Of a stretch of DNA of 64,000 nt, positions 45,757-56,278 are shown piece by piece. The notes under the pieces are model-generated. The model was given only the letters and a program-made list of their open reading frames with translations. It did not search any database and was not told where the DNA came from. The position numbers and the translations under genes were made by a program. Where the stretch lies: assembly GCA_037176725.1 (NCBI GenBank), contig JAZBRS010000054.1, forward strand, positions 10,372,001-10,436,000, given 5' to 3'. Position 1 is the first letter of the stretch. The number at the start of each line of letters is the position of its first letter. This stretch comes from Posidonia oceanica. Lineage: Eukaryota; Streptophyta; Magnoliopsida; Alismatales; Posidoniaceae.

Positions 45757-46915
45757 TATGGATATGGGGTTTTGGAGGAGAATAGGCTTGTTTTGTGTCT
45801 ATTTGCTCTTTCTCGGGGTCCCTTTTTTTGTATCCAACTCCATCGCTCCATAGGTGATGGATTTGGTGTGATTGTCACTCTCGGTTCGCTTTCGCTGGCC
45901 CTCGAGGCGCCTTCGGAGATGTGATATGGTTGCGGGTTCAACTACCTTGGGACAACGCCTGCGTTGCCCAAGGGTGTCCGTGCTTGGTGAGTTTCTTCTT
46001 CTTCTTCTTCCTTGTAAAATAGATTTAAATAGGCGGATTAGATATTGTATAGTACATGATCTAAGGTAAATAAAAATGACATAAAATAAATAACAAGAAA
46101 CACTTACCCGAGGGGTTTTATCCCCTGGTTGCAACTATTAATGAATGCCTAGCTACAACAATATATGAAATGAAATATGATATGCAAACTATTAAAAAGA
46201 AAACCCCCTTTTGATATGGGTGATATGCAATAGAATACAAGACGTCGCTGGCATGGTTGGAGATGGAAGAAGACTTAAGTTCTATCAAAACTCTATCAAT
46301 TTTCTCTCACAAATTCCTCTAGAATTCCTTTCTCTAATTTTTCTCTCTGAATTGTGAGACTAAAAACCGGTCCAAATTTGTGACCACTCTCTAATTTCCG
46401 TCCCATTGACCCTGTGGGGGTATCCTTGCTTTTATAGAAGCAGGGGAGGAATAAATATGGACATAAATGCCAAGTCAGTAAAATTTCCTATTTCAGAGGT
46501 GTTATATGCTGGAAACCAAGCGCATAACGTTATACGCTGGAATCCCAGCATATAACGACCTTTGAGGCACAACTGCCAAGATAAAGGATTATTCCCCAAT
46601 TAAAACTGGATTAAGTATTATTAAACTGCTTTTAATTGCCTTGACTGGTCAACAGAGTCTAAAGAAGACAAAAAAACAGAAAACGTATTTGGCCAAATAA
46701 GGAAGTTTGTGGGTGGCACTGGGCTTCCATGTTAGACGCTGGAAAACCAGCGGCTAACGTTATACGCTGGGAATCCAGCGGATAACGACCCAGACTGGCA
46801 ATTGAGCTTTTGGAGAGTACTTAAGCTGAGTAAATTACTTCTAATGATGAGTGGTACATGATATGGTGCAGTGGTACCTAAAATGCAAGGGGAGTGTCAA
46901 AACGAGATATCTACA
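45757..46915 (-). mobile_element. Family A 5' LTR of copy 2, 1159 bp
   Basis: Plus-strand ends are TATGGATATGGGG (a mutated TG) and CGAGATATCTACA. The TATA box is at 46429-46437. Two directly adjacent 28-bp hairpin units lie at 46731-46786, and others at 46501-46556. Being the 5' LTR of a minus-strand element it lies at the right end. Confidence 0.85.
46429..46437 (-). promoter_or_regulatory. TATA box in family A 5' LTR (copy 2)
   Basis: Minus-strand CTATAAAAG. It would start the transcript of the complete family A copy. The hairpin units lie 60 to 350 bp upstream of it. Confidence 0.65.
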
Positions 46916-47484
46916 GTTGCGTGGTTGAGCTCAATTTTCAAGTTTTAATCGCATCATCTCTATTCAAATCCTATTTACTAGTGTTCTGCATATCTTCAAA
47001 AGTCATAACATAGCATCCCCACATCTTGCTTCTCGAGCATACATTAATTGGCATGATTCGCATACATTGGTTATTGAGAACGGATTTGGCCCAAGAAGAC
47101 CGACTCCTTCGGATGTGTTGGGGGTGCCTAATATCTTCCCCACGCGTAATAGGAGTCTTTACCTTTTCTCTGGACCGCATCGACTTCGTGTCGCATCATT
47201 TTGGGTCGGATTACAAGTTTTCGTTTGCATCGCATTGCATGTTTCCTTATCTTTCTTTTTCGATTTTCCTCGTCTTTCCGAATTTAATAGACAAGGTGGC
47301 AACTCCCTTTTTTCTTTCTTTGTCTTTTGTCATTTTGCCATTTTCCCATTCTTTCTGTGTTTTCAAGTTGAGTATCCATCTTCGGATCCACCCACATGTT
47401 CCGTGATCCCTCGATCGGCGCACGCAAGCTCCTGGCCGCGAGTGCCCGAAGGTCGCCGGGGAACCCTCCCGAGGTTCGGTCACA
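46916..47484 (+). mobile_element. Family D 3' LTR, right part
   Basis: Starts with the GTTGC target copy and runs to about ...GGTTCGGTCACA. On the minus strand it resembles the edges of family B LTRs (a GGTGGCAACTCC / GGTGGCGACTCT phrase and a GATCGGCGCACGCAAGCTCC / GATCGGTGCACGTGAGCTTC phrase), so B and D are related families. To the right the sequence switches to Athila-like pol. Confidence 0.6.
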
Positions 47485-47942
47485 GGTGGGCTTCCTTTAT
47501 CAAGTTAATCCGATATTGCACAATTGTTGGACTAATTCCCTTGATATCAGTCATGGTCCATCCTATGGCTTCCTTATTCTCACTAAGGACGGTTAACAAA
47601 GTCTTCTTGATTCTGAGTCAAGTCGGTTGCGATAATTACATGAAGGGTCTAATCTTTCCCTAAATAGGCATACTTGAGATGTTCAGGCAAAGGTTTAAGC
47701 TCTAGTGTATGTGGTTCCTCAATGGATGGCTTAGGGCTTGGTCTGGGCTCAGATATGATAGACTCTGGAGGAGAGTTATACCAATTGTTGGACTTGTGGG
47801 TCCTACATTGGGTTAACTCATTGGCTTCTTCAACAAACATTAATTCATCTTCGAAAATCTCCTCAAAACTTTGGTCAAAGTAGCCTAGATCAAATTCATT
47901 ATTATCCTCTATTAGGTCTTCATCTTCTTGAGAAATCTTCAA
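47485..47942 (-). pseudogene. Start of reverse transcriptase polyprotein, Athila-like
   Basis: An acidic linker precedes EPHTLELKPLPEHLKYAYLGKD, the standard entry to plant gypsy pol. After a stop codon in place of the expected residue come TLHVIIATDLTQNQED, then in a shifted frame NKEAIGWTMTDIKGISP, the start of the reverse transcriptase domain. It ends at the junction with family D, before any catalytic motif. Confidence 0.75.
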
Positions 47943-48491
47943 TCATGTTAACCTCAAATGTCCTATCTGTTCGTTGATTAGCTGCTTATCTAAATTAAAA
48001 ATGTTATGTGTGACTGTTAAATCTCCATAATTTAATCTCATTGAACCATTTCGACAGTTGAGTAAAGCATTGGTTGTAGCAAGGAAGTGTCGACCCAGGA
48101 TAACTGGAATTTGGCCTTTAAGGTTGGTTAAGGGTTCGGTTTCTAAGATCATAAAATCTACAATATTTACAAAGTCACCAAACTTAATCAGAACATCTTC
48201 AACAATTCCTTTAGGCATCTTAATTAATCTATCAGCAAACTGTAATGTTACCTTAGTTTGTTTCAATTCGCCTAGCCCTAATTGCTCATACACCGAGTAC
48301 GGCAATAGATTGACACTAGCTCCTAGATCTAGCAAAGCCTTATTAATTTTAGTGTTACCTATTGTACACAAGATTGTGGGACTTCTAGGGTCCTTATATT
48401 TCATAGGTAATTGATTTGTCAGAATAGAACTGACATTGGCTGCTAGAAAAGCTTTCTTAGGCATATTCGTGGTTCTCTTTCGAGTGCACAA
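47943..48491 (-). pseudogene. Retropepsin-like aspartic protease, Athila-like
   Basis: About 180 residues. It holds the active-site region LLDLGASVNLLPYSVYEQLGLG (residues about 53-74; here Leu-Asp-Leu-Gly replaces the classical Asp-Thr/Ser-Gly, as is common in this plant group), flanked by LPMKYKDPRSPTILCTIG and followed by PVILGRHFLAT near residue 130, the conserved ILGR flap-side motif. It would cleave the Gag-Pol precursor. The frame is open over its whole length, but gag and pol around it are broken. Confidence 0.8.
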
Positions 48492-48574
48492 GTCCTTAAG
48501 GAATTTGGCAAATGTAAGGACCTATTGGATTGCATATAAGAGAGGAATATTTACCTTAACTTGCCTAAACACCT

Positions 48575-49944
48575 CTAATATCTTTTCCATTTTTGCAGAT
48601 TCCTTTTGTTTTTGAGCCTATTAGGAAATAGAGCAATGGATTTTTGGATAGGCTCAATAGGTGACTCATTAGAGGGCCCAACATGTTTATTGGGTTCTTC
48701 AGAATTCTTAGGCTCCTCAAACTGGCCTGAGTGGGATTGAACTGGTGTAGTCGAGTCAGAAGGTGAATCCTTCTGAATCCTAACAGCATGATCAGGCATG
48801 ACAACATGTTTGTCTACCTGTTTTCCAGATATTAATGTAATGACTGCATTAACTTCGTTGACCTTGTTATTTTGAATCACATGAACCTGCCCTTGATTTG
48901 GATTTTGGGCTTGACCTCTAGGGTTTGGTATTAGTTGACTAGGGAAGGTTCCTCTCTCTCTCCCTCTTACCCATATGGCTAGCTGACTCAAATGCATCTC
49001 GATTCGAGATATGGCTTGCTTTTTTGCAGCTATGCTAGTATTTGTTTGAGAGTTGGCATTAAGAAAGGCCTCCACGCCTTTCTCCAAGGTGCTCATTCTT
49101 TTATCATTGTCATTCCTGGAGGTGGGTTGGGTTGTGATCCTGCATTAAAGTTCTACTGGACGAGTTGATGAGGCCTAAAATGATTTGAGTGTTGTTGTTG
49201 GCTTTAGGAGAAAGCAAAATTTTTACTTCCATGATGAGGTTGCTGGTTCCAAGAAAAATTACGATGATTCCTCCATCCTGTATTGTAGGTTGGGGCATAT
49301 ATATCATTTTGGGGCGTAACAAATGTTGCATTTAATTGTTCAGGTCCAAAATTAAATTGACCCACGACTGAAGGACACTCTTCCATCACATGACCTACCA
49401 TGTGACCAACCTTTACACCAAGGAACCTGGTCAGACACTTGGTTTACTTGAGCTTTTTCCTTCATCTCTAAAGCTTCTAACCTATGAACTAGTGTGTTAT
49501 TTGGCTTCAGTGGTTATAGAAAACTCTATTGAGTGAATACCGCTTTTAAAGGGTGTGGGTTTATCAATTAATTGATTATTTGTACTCTCCCACTACATTA
49601 TTTTCTCAGCTAAGTCTCCTAGGAATTCCCATGCATCATCCTCATTTTTCTTCATTAATGCTCCCTGACACATGGACTCAAGCATTGTCGTAGTTGAAAT
49701 TTCTAAACCCTCATAAATTATTTGGCATAGTCTCTATTTTTCTATACCCTGGTGCAGACACTGAGCTAAAAGATCCATAAATCTATCAAAATACTTCCAG
49801 AAAGACTCACCAATTTGTTGTTTAGATGAATTAATTAATTTCATTTCTAAATTTAATTGTCTTGTGAACAGGATAATATTTTTTCAAAAATATAGTGCAA
49901 AATTGGGCCGAAGTGGTGATTAAATTAGTTAGTAGACTATAAAG
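48575..49944 (-). pseudogene. Gag middle and C-terminal part, Athila-like
   Basis: Fragments in several frames. The middle part (49944-49440) has KFLKKYYPVHKT-like and RNEI-like gag motifs with multiple stops. A degenerate zinc-knuckle region gives GHVMEECPSVVGQFNFGPEQLNATF (49400-49320), then a Tyr/Asn/Gln-rich stretch, then LEKGVEAFLNANSQTN (near 49090) and RIEMHLSQLAIWV. The order matches Athila-group Gag. Confidence 0.75.
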
Positions 49945-50301
49945 TCATTTTTTAGCATTGTCTCTTAGTACTAAAGAAATAAATCTTAACCTGACTGCAT
50001 AATCAGACAACTGCTGTAACTTCATCATACTACACACCTCCTCAAATTCATTGATTAACCAATAAATATCTTCAGATTCTAGACCTGTGAACCTAGGCAA
50101 CTGGCTAATATAATTGTATTTGAATTCAAAATTGTTGTCATTAGCATTTGGAAGTCTAATACAAGATGGTTGTGCAATTCTTACTGGGTAACACATGGAT
50201 TCTAAGGCTAGAGGTGGATTGTGTACTTCATTAGCCATTTTAAATTCTTTGAGTTCGACACGAATAAGACAATGAGTTAAATCACGGACCCAAACAGGCA
50301 T
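49945..50301 (-). pseudogene. Gag N-terminal part, Athila-like
   Basis: 118 codons with SCIRLPNANDNNFEFKYNYISQLPRFTGLESEDIYWLINEFEEVCSMMKL, then AVRLRFISLVLRDNAKK and a stop where Trp would be expected. This is the start of the Retrotrans_gag domain. The first ATG of the frame is 50301; an internal MANEV at about residue 22 is the more typical Gag start for this group. Confidence 0.8.
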
Positions 50302-50466
50302 GCACTTGATGGACCTTTTTTTTTTGAAATAACATAACAGAATGCAATGAAAATAGAAAAGAAGAGATAATATGAACTAAATAGAGGAGGAGATTACAGA
50401 TAGAGGAGAAAGATACCTAATCTAATCACACAAGTCGCCCATATATTAATTCTATGGTTGACCTAA

Positions 50467-53349
50467 TGTAACGATCTGAGTCACTACCAACAAAACCAAA
50501 AGCCCAACAAATTTAAAACTTAATTAACTATTACAATTACAATAAATCACTAGGCTAAACAACAAATATTTATGCCAGAAACCTGCAGTGGACAGGTACG
50601 TGACTCCCACTATATGCACTAGAACTCCGAACCAGCTAATCATCTACACCTGCAACTAAAAACTACATAAAGTACACGTGAGTGACCTAAATATCGTCAC
50701 CCAGCACACACCTTGCAAAAATCACGCGAGAAACTGGTATAAAACCTCAAATACGGCACAACCGGTAAAACCCCAAAATCTAGGTCCATAATAAACAGTA
50801 TAATCAATTAAAACACCATTCACAAAGCCAATATGCTAAAAATGGGGAAGACAGGCATTTATAAAATATATATATCACAAACCACGGTTTACCGATCCAA
50901 AAACTCAAAACCCTCCAACCCTTTAGGTTGGGAAAGCACTCGGCCCTCTGGCCAAAAGAAGGTGGAAATACCTCGTAAAAGCTAAATCTCAATCAATATC
51001 ATAACCCACCGGCCCAAAGCTAAAACCAAAGCCACACGCAATAATTAGGCGGGAAAACATTTGGCCCAATACGACCCAAAACTCAAACCACAATATCACA
51101 CCATACATATATGGAAAGCAACTGGCCCAATACGGCCCAAAATACAGTAAAACTTCACAAAGCCCAAACTCAGGCAAAGCTCTAGGCCTAATACGGCCAG
51201 CAACAACCAAAACACAACCCCACGGGAGACAAAACCACAACTGATCGTATTGCCTAACGTTAAGCAGTAGCTAGGGACTCACCCCTGCAGCTCACTGCAC
51301 TGCCACAAACACCCGTCCTGTGGAGGAGCGTGTCCGTCCTGGCATCTCGTCACTAAAGACGCCTCAAAAGCGATCCCCACCTAGGAAAGCTATTCACCCC
51401 AACTGGGCGAGTTGTCATCACTTAAGACAAACCACAGGACACGCCTAATATACGGCGACCTCAGCTCAGTACTCCAAACCACTAGAGGCTCCAACCCCTA
51501 GGCTCAGCTAGCACCAGTGCTCCGAACCACTAGAGAGTCCAACCCCTACGCTCAACCAACACCCAAAACCAGGCGAGTCCTGGTGTCTGTAACAACTAAG
51601 GTATCATGCCCAGCTAAGTAGGAGTATCATACCTCTCGAGTCTGCTACTACGATACCGTTAGGTACGGCCGACACCCCGACCCCCAACCTCAACCCAGGC
51701 GAAGTGTGCGATACACCAGGAACGCCGTCGCATCCCTGGGTCCAGCCAACACAACTCATAGGTTTTTGGCCACGGAAAACCTCGGCAAAATCATTTGCAA
51801 ACCAACCATATTTTTCCTCAGAAATCTCTTTGAAAACATTTATTAAATCCATGGGCTAAAGCACAATAAGTCTCAAAATCAATCAAGGAAACCACATTGG
51901 AAAACAAGCCTGGGAGAGCATCCAGACCAAAATTGGCAGACCGGTACTCCAACCGGTAGACCGAAAATCCCTGCTTCGGTGGAATTAAATCCACCGGTCT
52001 GCACAGTGATCGGCAGACCAATATCACACCGGTCGTACCGAAAATCCCTGCTTCGGTAGAACTAAATCCACCGATCGGACCGATCGAACCCTGAAAATGG
52101 CAGACTGATCGAACCCTGAAAACGGCAGACCAATCGATATCGGTCGACCGAATTCAGGTTCTGGCCTAAATCTGACAGGAAAACGGGACACCGGTATGGA
52201 CCGGTATCCCGATTTCTCCCAGAAATCGGTATACCGACCAAAAAGGTCGTACCGAACCAGAACAGGGCAGCCAACTTAGAAAACCGACTTAAAACCCAAG
52301 ATACCTGAATCACATTCCAAAACTAACATTCCATATACCAAAATTTCCGGAATTCAATAAGGAATGTCGATTCCACATAAAATCTCTAAAAATCACCAAA
52401 CCTCTATCATAGCAAATAAACATGGCAAGGCACATAATTAAATCATAATCAAGTCATTCTTGAACCCACAACTTAAGAAACCACCAAAAGTCCACATTTG
52501 AGTTATAAACCAACTTAAGCCGATAAATCCAACTAAAATGTATATAAATTCCTAAAAATTGCCAAGGGAAACATGCATATCAATTTCTAAATATTTAGAG
52601 CTCCTAGAGTGAGGCGTGTACCTTAGGACAGAAGGACAACCTCCGTCCTTCGGCGATCCACACGCACTCCGAACTTCACGTGCCGCTCTTAGGCTCGCCG
52701 TTCCACCGGGACGACAACCGGAGCTCGCCGCACCACCACCGGTCCCCACCACATGCCGGCCACCACCAGCAACTGCCAACAATATAGGAGGCAAAGGAAG
52801 AGAAAGGAGGGGAGGGGAGGGAGAAATGGAGGAGGAGAGAGTGGAGGGAGGAGGAGATGGATGGGGAGAGGGGGAGGAGAGGGCTGCACCGGCCAAGCTA
52901 GGGCATAGGCGTGGGGAGGAGAGGAGGAGGAAGGGGAGCGGGCACGAGTAAGGAGGGGGAGAAGAGGCACGCGTGAGGGGGAGGGATGGCACGCGCGTGA
53001 GGGGGAGGAGGGGAAAAAGAAAAGGGAGGGGGAGGGCACGTGAGGGAAAGGTGGGGGAAAGGAGAGGGGAGGGGGAGAGAGAGAGAGAGAGAGAGGAGAA
53101 GGGAGAGAAAGAGAGGGAGGGAAAGAGAGAGGGAAAGAGAGAGAGAAAGTCAGGGACCAGACCACAATCTGTTCCACCAACCACCACAAGTGGGAGTTCA
53201 CAACAATAATACAGGTGGAGACCCACACAAACCACTAATGGGGCCCACAATAACTCGGGTGGGGCCGGAAGGCCAGTAACACCCGACTGCAGCCAAGGAA
53301 TTCATTATAAAGGCATAATAACAAGGAAAATGAATTCCCGGGTGTTACA
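50467..53349 (-). mobile_element. Solo LTR, about 2.9 kb, Del/Tekay-type ends
   Basis: Plus-strand ends are TGTAACGATCTGAG and CCGGGTGTTACA; read on the minus strand it starts TGTAACACCCGGG, typical of Del/Tekay chromovirus LTRs. Flanks are CCTAA (50462-50466) and CTTAA (53350-53354). No internal genes are present. Notable inside: an imperfect duplication around 51480-51580, a cluster of inverted repeats at 51930-52290, a GC-rich pyrimidine/purine block at 52616-53160 where spurious frames appear on both strands, and a GA-rich tract at 53065-53150. Confidence 0.65.
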
Positions 53350-53354
53350 CTTAA

Positions 53355-54287
53355 AGTCTAGACAGCTCCTAACTTCCAAGTTAAACTTCAAGATCCTTAG
53401 TTCAAAATTTCTCAAACCAAGTTAGCTAGATCAGTGGAGGAAAGTGGGAGGCTCCTCGTGCGTAAACAACGAATCTAAATAAATAATCACTTTGCCTTTA
53501 AGAGGTTGAATCTCTTGAATCACTTTTTTTAGACACCAACAAGGAACAAGGAACCAATTCTCTCTCAGTTTTACTTGTCCTATTGAGTTCGAATCTTAGG
53601 GACCGATGTCTACTTGATTTTAATTGAGGTTTAGGTTAATGCTCAATACTTTCTTTTGTTGTTTGTGGGTTAAGGAAGGGTGATGAAATCCCCACCTTAT
53701 CTTGTGCTATACGTTTTGCCCTTAGGTACTTTGAAATGATATGCAACAAACAGTTATGCTCAAACAAGTTATTCTTCCAACTAACTATATGCTGTAAAAT
53801 GCAATGAATCAAGTAGGAGAACACGTACCTTTTCCTCCAGCAATCACCAAAATAAAATAACAGAAAATAAAAATTACTCTAAATGCAAACTATATGATGT
53901 ATATCCTAAAAACAGGTTTCTATCTTATCATGAAATATTTTTAATTGGGTTCAAGTTTATGTTCGATTTTTAAATTAGTGATCGAGAAAAAATAGAAATT
54001 GAAACAATAAATAAACCATAGATTAAGATTCTAGAAAAACCCAGAAATAAAAGAATTTAAAAAGTCAGGGAAAATATCTAACATGGGCGCCCAGAAGGCA
54101 CCAGAAATGCAGATTGGCGCCTGGGAGGCGCTCTTGATCCCTGAGATATTCTAAAAAACCCAACCTGATTCTTCTGATCTCTAGTTAAATATTCCTGTAA
54201 GATTAAAATAATGATTTTTTTGTTTTTTTTTAATAAAAACGTAAAGAAAAAAATAACCGACAATAAATCAATATTATAAAACCCTAT
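53355..54287 (-). other. Leader of the Athila-like element
   Basis: AT-rich sequence between the primer-binding site and the position of gag, continuous with 50302-50466 once the nested LTR is removed. No conserved protein is seen. A GGCGCC(C/T)-containing phrase (54085-54130) resembles one in the family C LTR. Confidence 0.5.
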
Positions 54288-54305
54288 TTCCCAGCAACAA
54301 CGCCA
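54288..54305 (-). promoter_or_regulatory. tRNA primer-binding site of the Athila-like element
   Basis: The minus strand reads TGGCGTTGTTGCTGGGAA, seven bases after the LTR end, corresponding to the TGGCGCCGTTGCCGGGGA-type site used by Athila and Tat elements, with a few decayed positions. Confidence 0.7.
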
Positions 54306-54311
54306 AAAACT

Positions 54312-55656
54312 TCATGTGTATAATTTTAATTAACCGCAAGTGCACGGTGTATTATATAGTACGTATGCAAGTACGGGTCGATTCCACAGAGAATAGAGTA
54401 AAAAACACAAAGATTAACTATCAATTATTGAAAAGAGTTTGAGAGAGATGATGATGGATTATATCTAAAGCTAATTAAGCAGAAGGAATTACAAAAAGAA
54501 TATCAATAGTAAAAAACACATCTAGAGTTTCTATCCATTAGATCATAATGTATCATGCAAATATCTAGTTCATATCATATTTTGCAACAAGTTCTACCTA
54601 TCAAGGTTTATTATTAAACAAGAATAATGCATGAAGATGAAACACCTACTATACAATATCAAGGTCTAACATGCCAATAGCGAGAATAAATCATAAAGAA
54701 ACATGATTCTATGATGATCTATCAAGATGCATGTTAGCATAATATACCAAGATAATAAGATGTTTGAAACATTTCTTATTTCTATACAACAATCATTAAG
54801 TATAGACCATGAGAATACATAATTAATAATGATCTATCAAAATATAATTACAACAGTAGATAATAAGAAAAAGACAATAATCATGAAGCATAGAAAATGA
54901 GATGAGACTAAATATTACAATCATATCCTAGATCTAACTTCAAGAATCCTAGATGTAAAAAGAGATTTAGCTACTCATGAAGATGGAAAACATCAAAATA
55001 AAAGATAAGGAAAGAGAAGAGCAAGACATAATTAAGATAAAAATAAATGAACTTCTATTAATAAAAACTAAGATTAAAAAGATGAAAATGAAGAACTCTA
55101 AAATAAAAGAAGAATAGAGTCTAAGCCTCGATGTGGAAGATAATAGATGCCCCCCAAGATCTATACAAGGGGTCCCTTTTATACGCTTACAAGGACTTCA
55201 ATATCCCGAAGACAAATCTGGATAAAAATTCTAAAACTGAATTTCAAATACAAGATTTTTCCAAGTGATCTATGTGACAACCAATGACTGAGTCAACACC
55301 ATCTTATCCGGGCGCATGGGAGGCGCCAGATGCGCGCTTGGGCGCTTGGGAGGCGCCGGGTGTGCGCTTGGGCACCTGGATTAGCTCTGACTTAGTCAAT
55401 TTTGTTTTTTTATCTTCCTCCTCGTATTTACACACATGAAAAAAGTGTATTTGACCTCTTTATAATTCTAGAAAATTCTTTTATCATTGGATTTACATTT
55501 CTTTTTATCTTTTATTCTTTCTCTTCCTTCTTTTTCTCTTTTCTTTTCAGGTCTAAGGTTCCTGCAAAAATTGCACAAAACACCTTGAGTAATATTATTT
55601 ATAAACAAAAGAGATAAATATGGGACATAAAACATGTAAAAACAATGTGTTCATCA
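54312..55656 (-). mobile_element. 5' LTR of the Athila-like element (family C), 1345 bp
   Basis: On the minus strand it starts TGATGAACACATTG and ends ...ATACACATGA. The solo LTR at 3955-5227 is a second copy of the same LTR in opposite orientation. It contains the GTGCACTTGCGGTTAATT phrase near the 3' end that is widespread in this group. Confidence 0.75.
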
Positions 55657-56278
55657 ACCGACCGAAAGTAGGCCACTATGAGCGGGTGGATCCGAGGAAG
55701 GAAACTCGATTCGAAAACACTGGAAAAATGAAGAAAAACAAAGATAAAGCAAATTCGGAGTCTCCATCTAGTCTATTAAATCGGGAGATAAGGAAAATCG
55801 AGGAAATGCATGAAAACATGCAAATGGATGCAATGCTATGCAAAGATGTGACTCGTGTTTAGGATGAGGGCATAATGGTCATTACGGGTAAGAGAAAGGA
55901 TAAGAACTCATGTTACGCACGGGGAAGGTGTTATGCACCCCTGATATGGCCGGAATCAATCTTTCTAGGCTTCTCGCTCGCATATGCAGGAATGTCAGTA
56001 ATTGCTTACCTTTACTGTACGCCCGAGGGCGAAGGGATGCTATGCCATGCTATAAATGCTTAATTACATGCTCAGAATGTTATGATGCATGATGGAAAAT
56101 AAACATGTAATCTATGTGCTCAGCAGCGTTGTCAGTGTTCTGAACCGGGCGTGCCATGGTTTAAAAGAACTTTAGACAGTAAGCATTATCGCCCTAATGC
56201 AATGCAGGCGAGAAACAAAATGTCGGGTAAAACCATGCAATGCAAAGCGACATGCGACATACATTTGTAAATGATGCA
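55657..56278 (-). mobile_element. Fragment of a family B/D-like LTR
   Basis: It resembles the plus-strand left edge of family B: a GATCCGAGGA phrase, then AAAACACTGGAAAAATGAAG, a TCGGGAGATAAGGAAAATCG phrase, GGTCATTACGG, and ACGCACGGGGAAGGTGTTATG. It is more diverged than the three B copies. It is cut on the right by the A-like LTR at 56279 and on the left by the Athila-like LTR. Confidence 0.6.

Larger units (their letters stand above)
25858..46915 (-). mobile_element. Family A copy 2: complete gag-only LTR retrotransposon with two nested B LTRs
   Basis: Both LTRs are present (25858-27073 and 45757-46915), flanked by GTAGC / GTTGC. Removing the two family B insertions and their target duplications leaves about 9.25 kb. 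Order on the minus strand: 5' LTR, leader, gag (44207-43486, resuming at 37479), Met/Pro/Glu ORF (36790-35937), non-coding region, 33/34-bp hairpin array, 41-bp array, polypurine tract, 3' LTR. No protease, reverse transcriptase, RNase H or integrase was found in any frame, so it depended on another element. By eye the LTRs differ at only a few per cent of sites plus one 55-bp unit, so the insertion is fairly young. Confidence 0.85.
47485..55656 (-). mobile_element. Athila-like Ty3/gypsy element, 5' part (5' LTR, PBS, gag, protease, start of RT)
   Basis: Minus-strand order: LTR 55656-54312, primer-binding site 54305-54288, leader, gag 50301 to about 48575, protease 48491-47943, pol start 47942-47485. 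The right flank is ACCGA (55657-55661). The rest of pol and the 3' LTR are absent because family D lies across the break. A 2.9-kb solo LTR (50467-53349) splits the leader. The PBS type and Gag style place it in the Athila/Tat group. Confidence 0.8.

Noticed and set aside
52552..53250. 232-residue Ser/Pro/Leu-rich minus-strand frame and its plus-strand partner
   Set aside because: It is a low-complexity pyrimidine-rich tract inside a solo LTR; both strands are open and no domain is seen.
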